From: RYN-230 sp963851025
GTDB taxonomy: Bacteria > Actinomycetota > Actinomycetes > Streptosporangiales > Streptosporangiaceae
DNA: 64,000 nt
Direction of reading: 5' to 3'
Assembly (NCBI GenBank): GCA_963851025.1
Contig: CAWKOA010000022.1
Coordinates: 248,001 to 312,000 of the forward strand
Shown one piece after another: positions 54,747 to 64,000 of the stretch. Position 1 is the first letter of the stretch; each line of letters begins with the position of its first letter. A program made the translations under genes and the position numbers. Under the pieces are notes generated by a model. It was not told the DNA's origin and did not search any database. It saw nothing but the letters and a program-made list of their open reading frames with translations.

Positions 54747-55935
<1,189 letters not shown>

Positions 55936-55939
<4 letters not shown>

Positions 55940-56934
55940 CCCTCGCTCCGCCCGGTGCGTGCCGACCCGGCGCCGGCGCCGGCGCCGGCCCCGGCCGGGT
56001 CGGCGCGGGCCAGGCGGGTGCGGCCGGGCCGGGCCGGCCGGTAGACCCGCAGCCGCGGGTTGAGCAGCTCGTCCAGGCTGAAGTTGATCAGCGCGAGGCC
56101 CATGCCGAGCAGCGCGATGCACAGGCCGGGCGGGATGAACCACCACCAGGCGCCGACCGACAGCGCCTGGTCGTTGTACGCGAGGTTGAGCATGTTTCCC
56201 CAGGTCAGAAGCGTCGGATCACCGAGGCCGATGAACGCCAGGGCGGCCTGGGTGAGGATGGCGAAGATCGTGGCGAAGATGAAGTTCGACACGATGATCG
56301 GCAGCTCGTTGGGCAGGATCTCGACGAACACGATCCGCCAGGCCCGCTCCCCGGCGGCGCGGGCCGCGAGCACGTACTCCCGGTTGCGCACGGACAGGGT
56401 CTGCGCCCGCAGCACCCGGGCGGACGCCGCCCAGCTCGTCAGCGCGATGACCACGATCAGCGGGCCCAGCCCGTTCGACTTGACGTCCGCGATGATCACG
56501 ATGACCAGCGGCAGCGTCGGGATGACCAGCACCACGTTGGACAGCAGGCTCAGCGCCTCATCCAGGAATCCGCCCGCGTACCCGCCGCTGATGCCGATCA
56601 CGATCGAGACCACGGTGGCCAGCAGCCCCGCGCCGATCCCGATCGCCAGCGAGGCGCGGGTGCTGACCACCAGCTGCTCGAACACGTCCTGCCCGATCTG
56701 GGTGGTGCCCAGCCAGTGGGCCAGCGACGGCGGGGCCAGCAGAGTGCGGCTCAGCTGATTCGGGTTGGGGGCGAAGAACGGCCCGATGATGCCGAGCAGC
56801 AGGAAGAAGCCGACGATGACGGTGCCCGCGACCAGCCGCGGCGAGCGGAAGGCCGCACGGACGCGGCGGCCGAGCTGCTGGGCGTCGACACCGGGCTCCG
56901 CCGCGGTGGCCGCGACGACGTTGGTGGCGGTCAC
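55936..56934 (-). CDS. ABC transporter permease, OppC type
   Basis: Inner-membrane permease. It has the N-terminal OppC helix (LVAGTVIVGFFLLLGIIGPFF), HWLGTTQIGQDVFEQLV, and the EAA loop YVLAARAAGERAWRIVFVEILPN. The C-terminus carries an Ala/Gly repeat (PAGAGAGAGAGSA) encoded by a GGCGCC run. The GTG start overlaps the OppB-type stop by 4 bp. Confidence 0.93.
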
Positions 56935-57923
56935 CGCGACAGCCTCGTCCGCGGGTCGATGAAGCCGTGCATCAGGTCGACCGCGAGGTTGGCCCCCAGG
57001 ACCGCGAACGTGATGACCAGGAAGATGCCCTGCATCAGCGGGTAGTCGTTGTTGTTGACCGCCTGGACCAGCTTCTCGCCCAGGCCCGGGTAGGAGAACA
57101 CGTACTCCATCGCGATCGCCCCGCTGACCACGAACCCGAGCGAGATGGCGAAGCCGGAGACGCTGGGCAGCACCGCGTTACGGGCCGCGTAGCCGATCAT
57201 GATCCGCCGCTGCCGGAGCCCTTTCGCCTCGGCCGCGACCACGTAGTCGTCGGACAGGGTGGAGACCATCATGTTCCGCATGCCGAGCAGCCAGCCGCCG
57301 ACCGAGCTGAGCACGATGGTGAACGCAGGCAGGATCGCGTGCTGCACGGCGGACGCCAGGAACGGCACGTTCCAGCCCGGGGTGAGCTCAGAGTTCGTGT
57401 CATATCCCTGCCCTTGCGGGAAGACGTGCCACACGTTGGAGGAGAACAGGTACAGCATGATCAGCGCGAGGAAGAAGTACGGCATGGCCGTGAGCAGCGT
57501 GGTGGCCGGGATGATCGCGTCCAGCCGGGAGCCGCGCTTCCAGCCGGCCAGCGCGCCCAGGCCGACGCCGAGCACGAAGCTGATCACCGTGGCCGTGCCA
57601 ACCAGGATCAGCGTCCAGTAGATGGACTGGCTGATCTCGGTGCTGACCGGGGTGGGGAAATCCGCGATGGACAGGCCGAGCCTGAGGTGGACCAGGCCGT
57701 CCAGGTACCGCCAGTACTTCACGACGATGTTGCCCCCACCCAAGCCCAGCAGCGCGGTCAGGACTTTGGCCTCGCCGGGCGGGGGCGTGCCCGACTGACT
57801 CATCCTGCCGATCAGCGCCTCGACCGGGTTACCCGGGATGAGCTGCGGCAGCAGGAAGTTGATGGTGAGCGCCACCCAGGCGGCCACCAGGTAGAACCCG
57901 AGCTTGCGAGCCACGTAGCGCAC
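56931..57923 (-). CDS. ABC transporter permease, OppB type
   Basis: First permease of the importer: RKLGFYLVAAWVALTINFLLPQLIPGNP at the start, LGVGLGALAGWKRGSRLD, and the EAA loop DYVVAAEAKGLRQRRIMIGYAARNA. 330 residues, six helices. It follows the binding-protein gene by 92 bp. Within actinobacteria and Thermotogae this transporter type imports plant-polysaccharide oligosaccharides as well as peptides; the neighbouring glycosidases favour sugars. Confidence 0.94.
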   Translation of the reverse strand: MRYVARKLGFYLVAAWVALTINFLLPQLIPGNPVEALIGRMSQSGTPPPGEAKVLTALLGLGGGNIVVKYWRYLDGLVHLRLGLSIADFPTPVSTEISQSIYWTLILVGTATVISFVLGVGLGALAGWKRGSRLDAIIPATTLLTAMPYFFLALIMLYLFSSNVWHVFPQGQGYDTNSELTPGWNVPFLASAVQHAILPAFTIVLSSVGGWLLGMRNMMVSTLSDDYVVAAEAKGLRQRRIMIGYAARNAVLPSVSGFAISLGFVVSGAIAMEYVFSYPGLGEKLVQAVNNNDYPLMQGIFLVITFAVLGANLAVDLMHGFIDPRTRLSR

Positions 57924-58015
57924 GCCCGGCCTCCTTTCTGGTCCCCGGGCGGCGGCCAGCCGGTCACGCAGGCCGGCTGGCCGCCATCCCCAGGCGGATC
58001 AGGCGCGGGCCGCCA

Positions 58016-59665
58016 TCACTTGCTCACCGGAAGGAGCCGCGCGGCGATCCAGCCGATGTCCGGCTGGATGTACACGGCCGGGGCGCCATAGGCGTTGGAC
58101 ACGGTGGGGATGTTGCCGACGTGGTGCCCGTTGAACTCGATCTCGTTCTGCGACTCCCACAGGGGGATCAGCGGCAGGTTCTGCGCGAAGATGTGCTCGA
58201 TCTTGTAGAAGGCCGGCTTCTGCACCGCGGGGTCGGTCGTGCCGGCGATCTGGCTGAGCAGCGAGTCCACCTGCGGGTTCTTGTAACGGCCGAAGTTGCC
58301 GACCGTATCCGCCTTGCCGATCGCGGGCGCGATCCCGCTGTCCAGCAGCGTGTAGTAGTACGACCAGGGATCCGGGGTGTAGCCGAAGCTGTCCATCAGC
58401 AGCTGGAAGTTCCCGTTGTCCTGGTCGGAGATGAACGCGGTGTACGCCTCCTGGTCGATGCTCAGGTTGATGCCGGCCGGCTTGAGTTCCTGCTGGATGA
58501 TCTGGAGGTCGCTGAGGTAGTCGGTGTAGCCCGCGACCATCTTGACCGTGAGGTTCAGCGGCGTCTTGACTCCCGCCTTGGCCAGGTAGCTCTTGGCCGT
58601 GGCCACGTTGGGGCTGGCGAGCTTGGCGCCGGCCAGCGATGGGTCGAGCACCGAGTTGTAGTTCGGCGTGATTAGCGCCTCGGGGTTGGTCGCCGGGGCG
58701 TACCCGTTGTAGACCGTCTGGCTGATGTAGCTGCGGTTCAGCGCGGCGCTGATGGCCTGGCGGACGGCCAGCTTAGCGGTCGGCCCGGTGGCCATGTTGG
58801 GGACCAGGAACGTGGTGGCCAGCGGGATGTCGCTGACCACGAACTTCGGGTCCTTGGCCAGGTAGGTCCGCTTGATGTTCGGGATGAACGCGCCCGTCCA
58901 GTCGAGCTGCCCGGCCTCGATCGCCGCGTCCAGGGTGGTGTTGCCGCTGTAGGAGATGAACCGGACCGTCTTGAAGTGCGGCAGGCCTGGCAGGTAGTAG
59001 TGCGGGTTCGCGGTCATCTCGAACGCCTGCGGGGTGAACTTGGACAGGGTGTAGGCCCCGGTGCCGACCGGGTGCTCGTTCAGGAACGTGGTCGGGATTC
59101 TTGACCGACGGCCCAGATGTGCTCGGGCAGCATCTCCACCCGGCCGAGCGCGTAGTAGGCGTCGGTGTAGGCGGGCTTGGTGAAGGTGATCGTCACGCCG
59201 TACGTGCCGTTGGCCGAGACCCCGGCCAGCGGCAGGCCGAACTTGTTCATGCGCGGTGCTGTGCAGCGCCTGGTCGAAGGTGAAGACCACGTCCTTGCTG
59301 GTGAAGGGCTTGCCATCGGACCACTTGACGTTGTGGCGCAGCTGCACGGTGAGGGTCTTGCCCCCGCCGCTCCAGGCGTAGCTGGTGCCCAGCCAGGGCT
59401 TGATGTCCCCGGCCTTGGCCGTGTTGTAGAAGAACAACGGCTCGTAGATCATGCCGTTGGTGGCGTCCTCGGCGTTCGGCGAGTAAAGGTTGAAGTCGTC
59501 GGGGTAGGCCGTGGCCCCGGTGGCGACAGTGAGCACCCCCGTGGGACCGGAGGAGGATGAGCCGGAGCCGCTGCCGCTGCTGCCTCCGCAGGCAGCCAGC
59601 AGACCCACCGCCACAATCGTGGCGCCGACGGCAATACCGCGAACGCGCCAGGGTCTCGACAACAT
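58016..59665 (-). CDS. Family 5 solute-binding lipoprotein (two compensating frameshifts)
   Basis: Binding protein of the Opp-type importer with a lipoprotein signal ending VGLLAAC. GTLTVQ-type core: LTVQLRHNVKWSDGKPFTSKDVVFTFDQALHST. After this the annotated frame reads Arg/His-rich nonsense from about 59255 to 59103, while the adjacent frame reads MNKFGLPLAGVSANGTYGVT and EMLPEHIWAVGQ, exactly as expected. So one base is extra near 59252 and one missing near 59100; with both repaired the protein is complete to LLPVSK. ATG at 59665 follows AGAGGGAA. Confidence 0.88.
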   Translation of the reverse strand: MLSRPWRVRGIAVGATIVAVGLLAACGGSSGSGSGSSSSGPTGVLTVATGATAYPDDFNLYSPNAEDATNGMIYEPLFFYNTAKAGDIKPWLGTSYAWSGGGKTLTVQLRHNVKWSDGKPFTSKDVVFTFDQALHSTAHEQVRPAAGRGLGQRHVRRDDHLHQARLHRRLLRARPGGDAARAHLGRRSRIPTTFLNEHPVGTGAYTLSKFTPQAFEMTANPHYYLPGLPHFKTVRFISYSGNTTLDAAIEAGQLDWTGAFIPNIKRTYLAKDPKFVVSDIPLATTFLVPNMATGPTAKLAVRQAISAALNRSYISQTVYNGYAPATNPEALITPNYNSVLDPSLAGAKLASPNVATAKSYLAKAGVKTPLNLTVKMVAGYTDYLSDLQIIQQELKPAGINLSIDQEAYTAFISDQDNGNFQLLMDSFGYTPDPWSYYYTLLDSGIAPAIGKADTVGNFGRYKNPQVDSLLSQIAGTTDPAVQKPAFYKIEHIFAQNLPLIPLWESQNEIEFNGHHVGNIPTVSNAYGAPAVYIQPDIGWIAARLLPVSK

Positions 59666-59858
59666 TGGGGATTCCCTCTTTCTATTAGCGTTGGCTTCCA
59701 ATCCTGCTGGAATACCGGGTAACGCATCCCTACCGTTGTGCGCGCGAAGTACGGAGGGGTACTCGCCGAGGCTGAACCGGCCTCATTGTTCGGTTATGTG
59801 TTCGGGAGCCTGGCGTGACGGGCGGCCGTTGCACCGGGCAGTCATCGTTGCGACTGAG

Positions 59859-59885
59859 CGAAGCACTATACCGGTTAAGTGTCAA
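59859..59885 (-). promoter_or_regulatory. LacI-type operator/promoter, copy A
   Basis: Exact inverted copy (27 of 27) of 61122-61148. The core CACTTAACC-GGTATAGTG is an imperfect dyad centred on ACCGGT, and TTGACA at its edge may be a -35. It lies about 194 bp before the binding-protein gene, orienting transcription toward it. Confidence 0.75.
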
Positions 59886-59938
59886 GCCTTCCGGGGGCCG
59901 CCGGTGAAGCGGGGATGCCATATCGTTAAGGTCCCGGG

Positions 59939-60977
59939 CTATGAGGCGGGCCGGGCCGCGACGCGGCGGGGTGACCCCGTGCTGGCCGCGGACGGTCGAG
60001 CACCGGCACGGGCGCCTCGGTAGTGACCCACCCTGGCTCCGGCCGCGGCCTGGGCCAGGACCCGCGCGGCGTGCGCGCCGTAGGCGGCCACGTCCCGGGT
60101 CAGCGCGGTCAGCGGCGGGTGGACGACCTGGCAGAACACGGAATCGTCCCAGGCCACGATGGACAGCTCGGCGGGGACCTCGCACGCCCTTCTGCTGGGC
60201 GGCGCCCAGGCCGGAGACCGCCATCAGGTCGTTGTCGTACAGGATTGCGGTCGGCGGATGGCGGTCCTCCAGCAGCCGGACCGTGGCCTGGGCGCCGTTC
60301 TCGCCGGTGTAGTCCCCTTCCATCAGCACCGCGTCCAGCCCCATGGCCCGCGCGACCGCTCGGAACTCGTCGGTGCGGATCTTGGTGTGCCAGAGCCGGG
60401 GGATACCGGTAACCCGGGCGATCCGCTGGTGCCCGGCCGCGGCCAGGTACTCGACCACGGCCCGGGTCGCGGCCGCGTCGTCCTGCCAGACAGCGGGCAG
60501 CGAGCCCGCGCCCGCGGGCGTGCCGATGACCACGGCGGGCATGCCGAGCTCCTCCAGGACGGCCACCCGCCGGTCGCCGACCTGCAGGTCAACCAGGAAG
60601 ACGCCGTCCACCCGCCGCTGAGCCCACCACGAGCGGTACATGGCGATCTCGGCGTCCTGGTCCTCGGCCATGGTGAACAGCAGCGGAGTGTGGTCGAGCG
60701 ACAGCTCGGCCTGGATGCCCGACATGAGCTGGGTGAAGAAGGGCTCTACGCCGAGCGTGCGGGCGGGCCGGTCGATGATCAGGCCGAACGCTCCGGCCCG
60801 GCCGTCGGACAGGGCCCGGGCCGCACTGTTGGGCTGGAAGCCGATCTCGTCGGCGATGGCCAGGATCCGTTCCCGGGTGGCGGCGGACACGCCGGGCTGG
60901 CCGTTCAGCGCGAAAGACACCGCCGCCTTGGTCACCCCGGCGCGACGCGCGATGTCCGCGATGGTCGGACGCTTCAC
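59939..60977 (-). CDS. LacI family transcriptional regulator (frameshifted)
   Basis: Repressor of the glycan locus: KRPTIADIARRAGVTKAAVSFALNGQPGV helix-turn-helix with the hinge ALSDGRAGAFGLIIDRP, then the effector domain. The frame is lost after GLGAAQQKGV; removing one base at 60182 gives EVPAELSIVAWDDSVFCQVV and LTRDVAAYGAHAARVLAQ. The last 25 residues look disturbed again (EAPVPVL appears in another frame), so further indels are likely. The GTG at 60977 follows GGGAGGAAT. Confidence 0.88.
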
Positions 60978-61121
60978 CCGATTCCTCCCAGCCAGTGCCG
61001 CCTGCCTGGCACCCTGACCGCCGGCGCCCTGGGTTCCGGCTCCCGCGCTGGCCAGTGTAACGAGCGCCCTGGGTAACGTCAGGACCGCGACGGCCGCCCC
61101 GCACGGCAGAGCCAATCTCCG

Positions 61122-61148
61122 TTGACACTTAACCGGTATAGTGCTTCG
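61122..61148 (+). promoter_or_regulatory. LacI-type operator/promoter, copy B
   Basis: Identical to the complement of 59859-59885, here 59 bp before the GH5-like gene and 144 bp before the divergent LacI gene. TTGACA at 61122-61127 may be the -35 overlapped by the operator. Confidence 0.75.
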
Positions 61149-61206
61149 ATCTCAGTGGCTCTCGCTTGCGTATCCCCCATCTCGCCCGGAGAGAGGAGCC
61201 TTCCGC

Positions 61207-63153
61207 ATGCACAGGAACGCCGCCAGACTTACTTCCGGGGGGCGGCCAGCCAGTTGGCTCGGGGCCAACTTCTGGTCCCGGACGGGCGGCCCACTGATGT
61301 GGCGGAACTACGACCCCGAGGTAATCCGGGCCGAATTGCGGGTACTGCGCGCGCACGGGCTGTCCATGACCCGGTCATTCTTCTACTGGCCCGATTTCAT
61401 GCCCGAGCCGTACCGCATCGACGAGGAGATGACCGCCAGGTTCGGCGATTTCCTGGACCGGCACGCGGAGGCTGGCCTGGCCACCGTGCCCACCTTCCTG
61501 GTCGGCCACATGTCCGGGGAGAACTGGGATCCGGCCTGGCGGGCCGGGCGTGACCTCTACTCGGACGTCTGGATGGTCGCCCGGCAGGCGTGGTTCGCCG
61601 CCGAGATGGTCCGGCGCTTCGCCGGGCACCAGGCGGTCGGCGGCTGGCTCGTCTCCAACGAGATGCCGATCTACGGCGGCACCGCGCCCCGGGAGACGAT
61701 CGCCGCCTGGGCCCAGATCATCCTCAGCGCGGTCCGCGCGGCCGGCGGCACCCAGCCGGTTTCCCTCGGTGACGGCGCGTGGGGCATCGAGGTCAGCGGG
61801 CGCGACAACGGGTTCTCGGTCGCGGACAGCGCCCGCCAGTGCGACTTCGTCGGCCCGCACGTCTACCCGGTCGGCGACGACCTGGTCCGCCAGCACTACG
61901 CCGCGGCCTGGGCCTGCGAGCTGGCCGCGACCTACGGTGCGCCGGTGATCCTGGAGGAGTTCGGGGTGAGCTCGGACTTCGTCTGCGACGCCAGCGCGGC
62001 CCACTACTACCGGCAGGTGCTGCACAATTCGCTGCTGGCGGGCGCCACCGGGTGGATCGCCTGGAACAACACCGATTACGACGACCTGGCCGGCCAGGAT
62101 CCCTACCGGCACCACGCGTTCGAGATGCACTTCGGCCTGACCGATGCGCACGGCGCGGCCAAGCCCCAGCTGGCCGAGATGGCGGCGTTCGGCGAGACCC
62201 TGGGCCGGGTCGGCGTCGGGGACTGCCGCCGGTCCGGCAGTGACGCGGCCCTGGTCATCCCGTCGTACCTGGACACCGCCTACCCGTTCACGGTCGAGGA
62301 GGACCGCACCTACCTCGCGGACGTGCTGCGCCAGGCCTACGTTTCCGCCCGGCTGGCCGACCTGCCCCCGGCCCTCACCCGGGAGAGCACCGGGATCGGC
62401 CCGGACGCCCGGCTGTACCTGGTGCCCTCGGCCAAGCAGCTGCTCAGCCCCACCTGGCATCAGCTGGAGGCGCTGGCCGAGGCCGGGGCGGTCGTCTACG
62501 TCTCCTACTCGCCCGGGCCTCACGGCGTGCACGCCGGCCCCTGGTACGCCCGGCTGAACGGCATGTTCGGGGTGCGGCACGAGCTGGGCTACGGCGCGCA
62601 GGCCCGGACCGAGGGTGAGCCGGTCACGTTCACCCTGGTGCAGGACTTCGGGACCCTCCCGCAGGGCGCCCAGCTGCGCTTCGCCGCGGCAGGCAGCGGG
62701 CCGGGCCGCAGCTACCTGCCGGTCCGGCCGGACGGCGCGGAGGTGCTCGCGGTGGACGCCCGGGACCGGCCGGCGCTGCTGGTGCGCCACGCGGGTGCCG
62801 GCGCGCTGATCCTGTGCACCTATCCCATCGAGTACCTGGCCGCCGTGACGCCGGGCGCCAACCCGGACGCCACCAGCACGCTCTACGACGCGCTCGCGAT
62901 CTACGCGGGCGTGCGCCGGCCGGTGGCCGTGGACGACCCGCGGGTGGCGGCCGACGTCCTGGTCCGCGCGGACGGAGCCCGGTTCGCCTGGCTGGTCAGC
63001 CACGCGGCGGAACCGGTCACGATCAAGCCGCAGCTCAGCTCGGGGTCGCGGCTGTGCGGCCTGGACGGCGCGCCCGCCAGCGAGACCATCTCGCTGGACC
63101 CGTTCGGGGTCGGCGTGTTCGCCATCGAGCCCGGCCCGCCGTCCGCCGGCTGA
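61207..63153 (+). CDS. GH5-like glycoside hydrolase (endo-beta-mannosidase type)
   Basis: A 648-residue enzyme with no signal peptide, hence intracellular. LGANFWSRTGGPLMWRNYD opens the barrel; WLVSNEMPIYGG has the likely acid/base Glu after Asn, and VILEEFGVSSD the nucleophile Glu; GWIAWNNTDYDD closes it. A second, beta-galactosidase-like alpha/beta domain (about 350-560) and a small C-terminal beta domain follow. Similar to the broad group labelled endo-1,4-beta-mannosidase. GAGAGAGG precedes the ATG. Substrate is inferred only from relatives and neighbours. Confidence 0.82.
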   Translation: MHRNAARLTSGGRPASWLGANFWSRTGGPLMWRNYDPEVIRAELRVLRAHGLSMTRSFFYWPDFMPEPYRIDEEMTARFGDFLDRHAEAGLATVPTFLVGHMSGENWDPAWRAGRDLYSDVWMVARQAWFAAEMVRRFAGHQAVGGWLVSNEMPIYGGTAPRETIAAWAQIILSAVRAAGGTQPVSLGDGAWGIEVSGRDNGFSVADSARQCDFVGPHVYPVGDDLVRQHYAAAWACELAATYGAPVILEEFGVSSDFVCDASAAHYYRQVLHNSLLAGATGWIAWNNTDYDDLAGQDPYRHHAFEMHFGLTDAHGAAKPQLAEMAAFGETLGRVGVGDCRRSGSDAALVIPSYLDTAYPFTVEEDRTYLADVLRQAYVSARLADLPPALTRESTGIGPDARLYLVPSAKQLLSPTWHQLEALAEAGAVVYVSYSPGPHGVHAGPWYARLNGMFGVRHELGYGAQARTEGEPVTFTLVQDFGTLPQGAQLRFAAAGSGPGRSYLPVRPDGAEVLAVDARDRPALLVRHAGAGALILCTYPIEYLAAVTPGANPDATSTLYDALAIYAGVRRPVAVDDPRVAADVLVRADGARFAWLVSHAAEPVTIKPQLSSGSRLCGLDGAPASETISLDPFGVGVFAIEPGPPSAG

Positions 63154-63193
63154 GGACGGCGGGCGGCGGGCAGCGGGTGCCTGCCGGCCCGGG

Positions 63194-64000
63194 TCAGCGG
63201 GCCGCGGCCATCGCCTGGGCGTGCGCGCTGAGCAGCCGGGCCGCCGCGCTGGTGCTGTTGCCCGGGTCGCTGTCCCAGATGATGCGGTAGCCGTCGTAGT
63301 CGGGGTAGAACGACCCGTCGTCCACCCGGGACGTGAGCAGCCAGAACTGGTCGCCCGCGCCGCCCTGGGAGAGCACCGCGTTCGTCCAGGCCCGGTAGCC
63401 GCTGTCCCGGGCGGCCTCGTCCGCGACCCCCTGGGCGGCGTTGATCGCCAGCCCGTACTCCTCGATCACCACCGGCTTGCGCAGCGCCGCCCCGTCGCTG
63501 AGATGGTCCGTGATCCAGGTGGTGCCCCAGCTGACCGGGTCGGTCCCCGGCTTGGCGGACGGGTTCTCCCCCCAGCCCTGCGGATACAGGTGGACCGTGC
63601 CGTAGTCGATCGCAGGCAGCGCGAGGAAGTCCTTCCAGCGGTCTCCCTCGTAGTTGGAGTACGGGTAGTCGGGGTTGGCCGGGTCGCCGTAGAAACCCTC
63701 GTCGCCCGTGGTGACCAGCTGGCGCGGGGCCAGCTCCTTGACGTACGCGCTGGTCTGCGTGACCCAGGTCAGCAGGCGCTGCCCGGTCTTGTCGCTGCGG
63801 CTGCGTGGCTCGTTGGCGAGCTCGAAGGTCATGATCGTCGGATCCTCGTTGTAGCGCAGGCCGGTATAGCGGTTGACCCGGGTCAGCACGTACTTCACGT
63901 AGGCGCGGTAGCAGTCCTGGATGGACCTGGTGCTGTAGAACAGGTCGTGGTTGGCCGCGGCGCCGTAGGAGTCGTCCGGCAGGCCGAGGAACCAGGTGAC
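63194..64000 (-). CDS. GH5 mannan endo-1,4-beta-mannosidase (partial)
   Basis: Continues beyond the right edge; 268 codons of the C-terminal part are seen. IMTFELANEPRSR has the catalytic acid/base and VVIEEYGLAIN the nucleophile; SSQGWGENP-type loops and NRYTGLRYNEDP match GH5 subfamily 7 mannanases. It probably has a signal peptide outside the window. It converges on the intracellular GH5-like gene with 40 bp between stops, consistent with secreted mannanase, importer and internal enzyme acting in series. Confidence 0.88.
   Translation of the reverse strand, partial: VTWFLGLPDDSYGAAANHDLFYSTRSIQDCYRAYVKYVLTRVNRYTGLRYNEDPTIMTFELANEPRSRSDKTGQRLLTWVTQTSAYVKELAPRQLVTTGDEGFYGDPANPDYPYSNYEGDRWKDFLALPAIDYGTVHLYPQGWGENPSAKPGTDPVSWGTTWITDHLSDGAALRKPVVIEEYGLAINAAQGVADEAARDSGYRAWTNAVLSQGGAGDQFWLLTSRVDDGSFYPDYDGYRIIWDSDPGNSTSAAARLLSAHAQAMAAAR

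Noticed and set aside
55960..56000. GGCGCC run as a regulatory element
   Set aside because: It encodes the Ala/Gly repeat at the C-terminus of the OppC-type permease and lies within the coding sequence.
58016..59701. Programmed ribosomal frameshifting in the binding-protein gene
   Set aside because: The two shifts are of opposite sign, no slippery heptamer is seen, and similar shifts occur in many unrelated genes of the window.

Overview
The window is chromosomal DNA of a very GC-rich actinomycete. Evidence for this is the GC-dominated third codon positions, frequent GTG starts, and the actinobacterial gene order rnc-rpmF-DUF177-coaD-rsmD-recG | rpmB ... thiL | Lrp | cofC | plsC-gpsA ... ddl | hup | leuD-leuC | ndgR-type IclR. 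The presence of cofC implies coenzyme F420 biosynthesis. I cannot place it below class level; a Streptosporangiales- or Streptomycetales-like soil organism fits.

Layout. Positions 1-21000 are core metabolism: RNA processing and ribosomal proteins, CoA synthesis, recombination, thiamine, F420, phospholipid precursors, D-Ala-D-Ala ligase, HU, leucine synthesis with its IclR regulator, and a three-subunit NAD(P) transhydrogenase. Positions 21000-23200 hold a small stress/dormancy-like set (CBS-BON protein, universal stress protein, Rv1733c-like membrane protein). Positions 23400-31500 are a hemicellulose locus: an ABC sugar importer (permease, permease, lipoprotein binding protein) divergent from a LacI regulator, a GH3 glycosidase and an acetyl xylan esterase, with one LacI operator copy at each promoter. 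Positions 32700-39000 are a signalling island: two STAS proteins, a 1384-residue hybrid kinase/receiver/PP2C phosphatase/anti-sigma kinase, and a second phosphatase whose catalytic residues are lost. Positions 39900-51300 are accessory: a divergent enolase, a class II aldolase, a DUF1254 protein with an unknown partner, a large LAL-type (MalT-like) LuxR regulator, and a four-gene operon of small and large membrane proteins. The last three units share repeated dyad elements in their upstream regions. A MazEF-type pair, tRNA-Glu and tRNA-Gln follow. Positions 53700-64000 are a second glycan locus: an Opp-type ABC importer with lipoprotein, a LacI regulator and two GH5-like enzymes, with two identical inverted 27-bp operator/promoter copies.

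A striking property of the whole window is the number of single-base frameshifts in otherwise intact, conserved genes (rsmD, ddl, pntA, both permeases and the binding protein of the first sugar locus, the esterase, a DUF5996 gene, the second binding protein, the second LacI, and one membrane protein). Several are compensated by a second shift of opposite sign. The simplest reading is uncorrected indel error in the assembly, so these genes are annotated as single genes across the shifts.

The most interesting candidates for undescribed biology are: (1) the LAL regulator with repeated ATCACCC-N6-GGGTGAT dyads and a 93-bp duplicated upstream module shared by the DUF1254 operon and the membrane-protein operon; (2) the single-polypeptide hybrid at 33050-37204; and (3) a leaderless 21-codon ORF that starts like the LacI protein and is translationally coupled to the GH3 gene.
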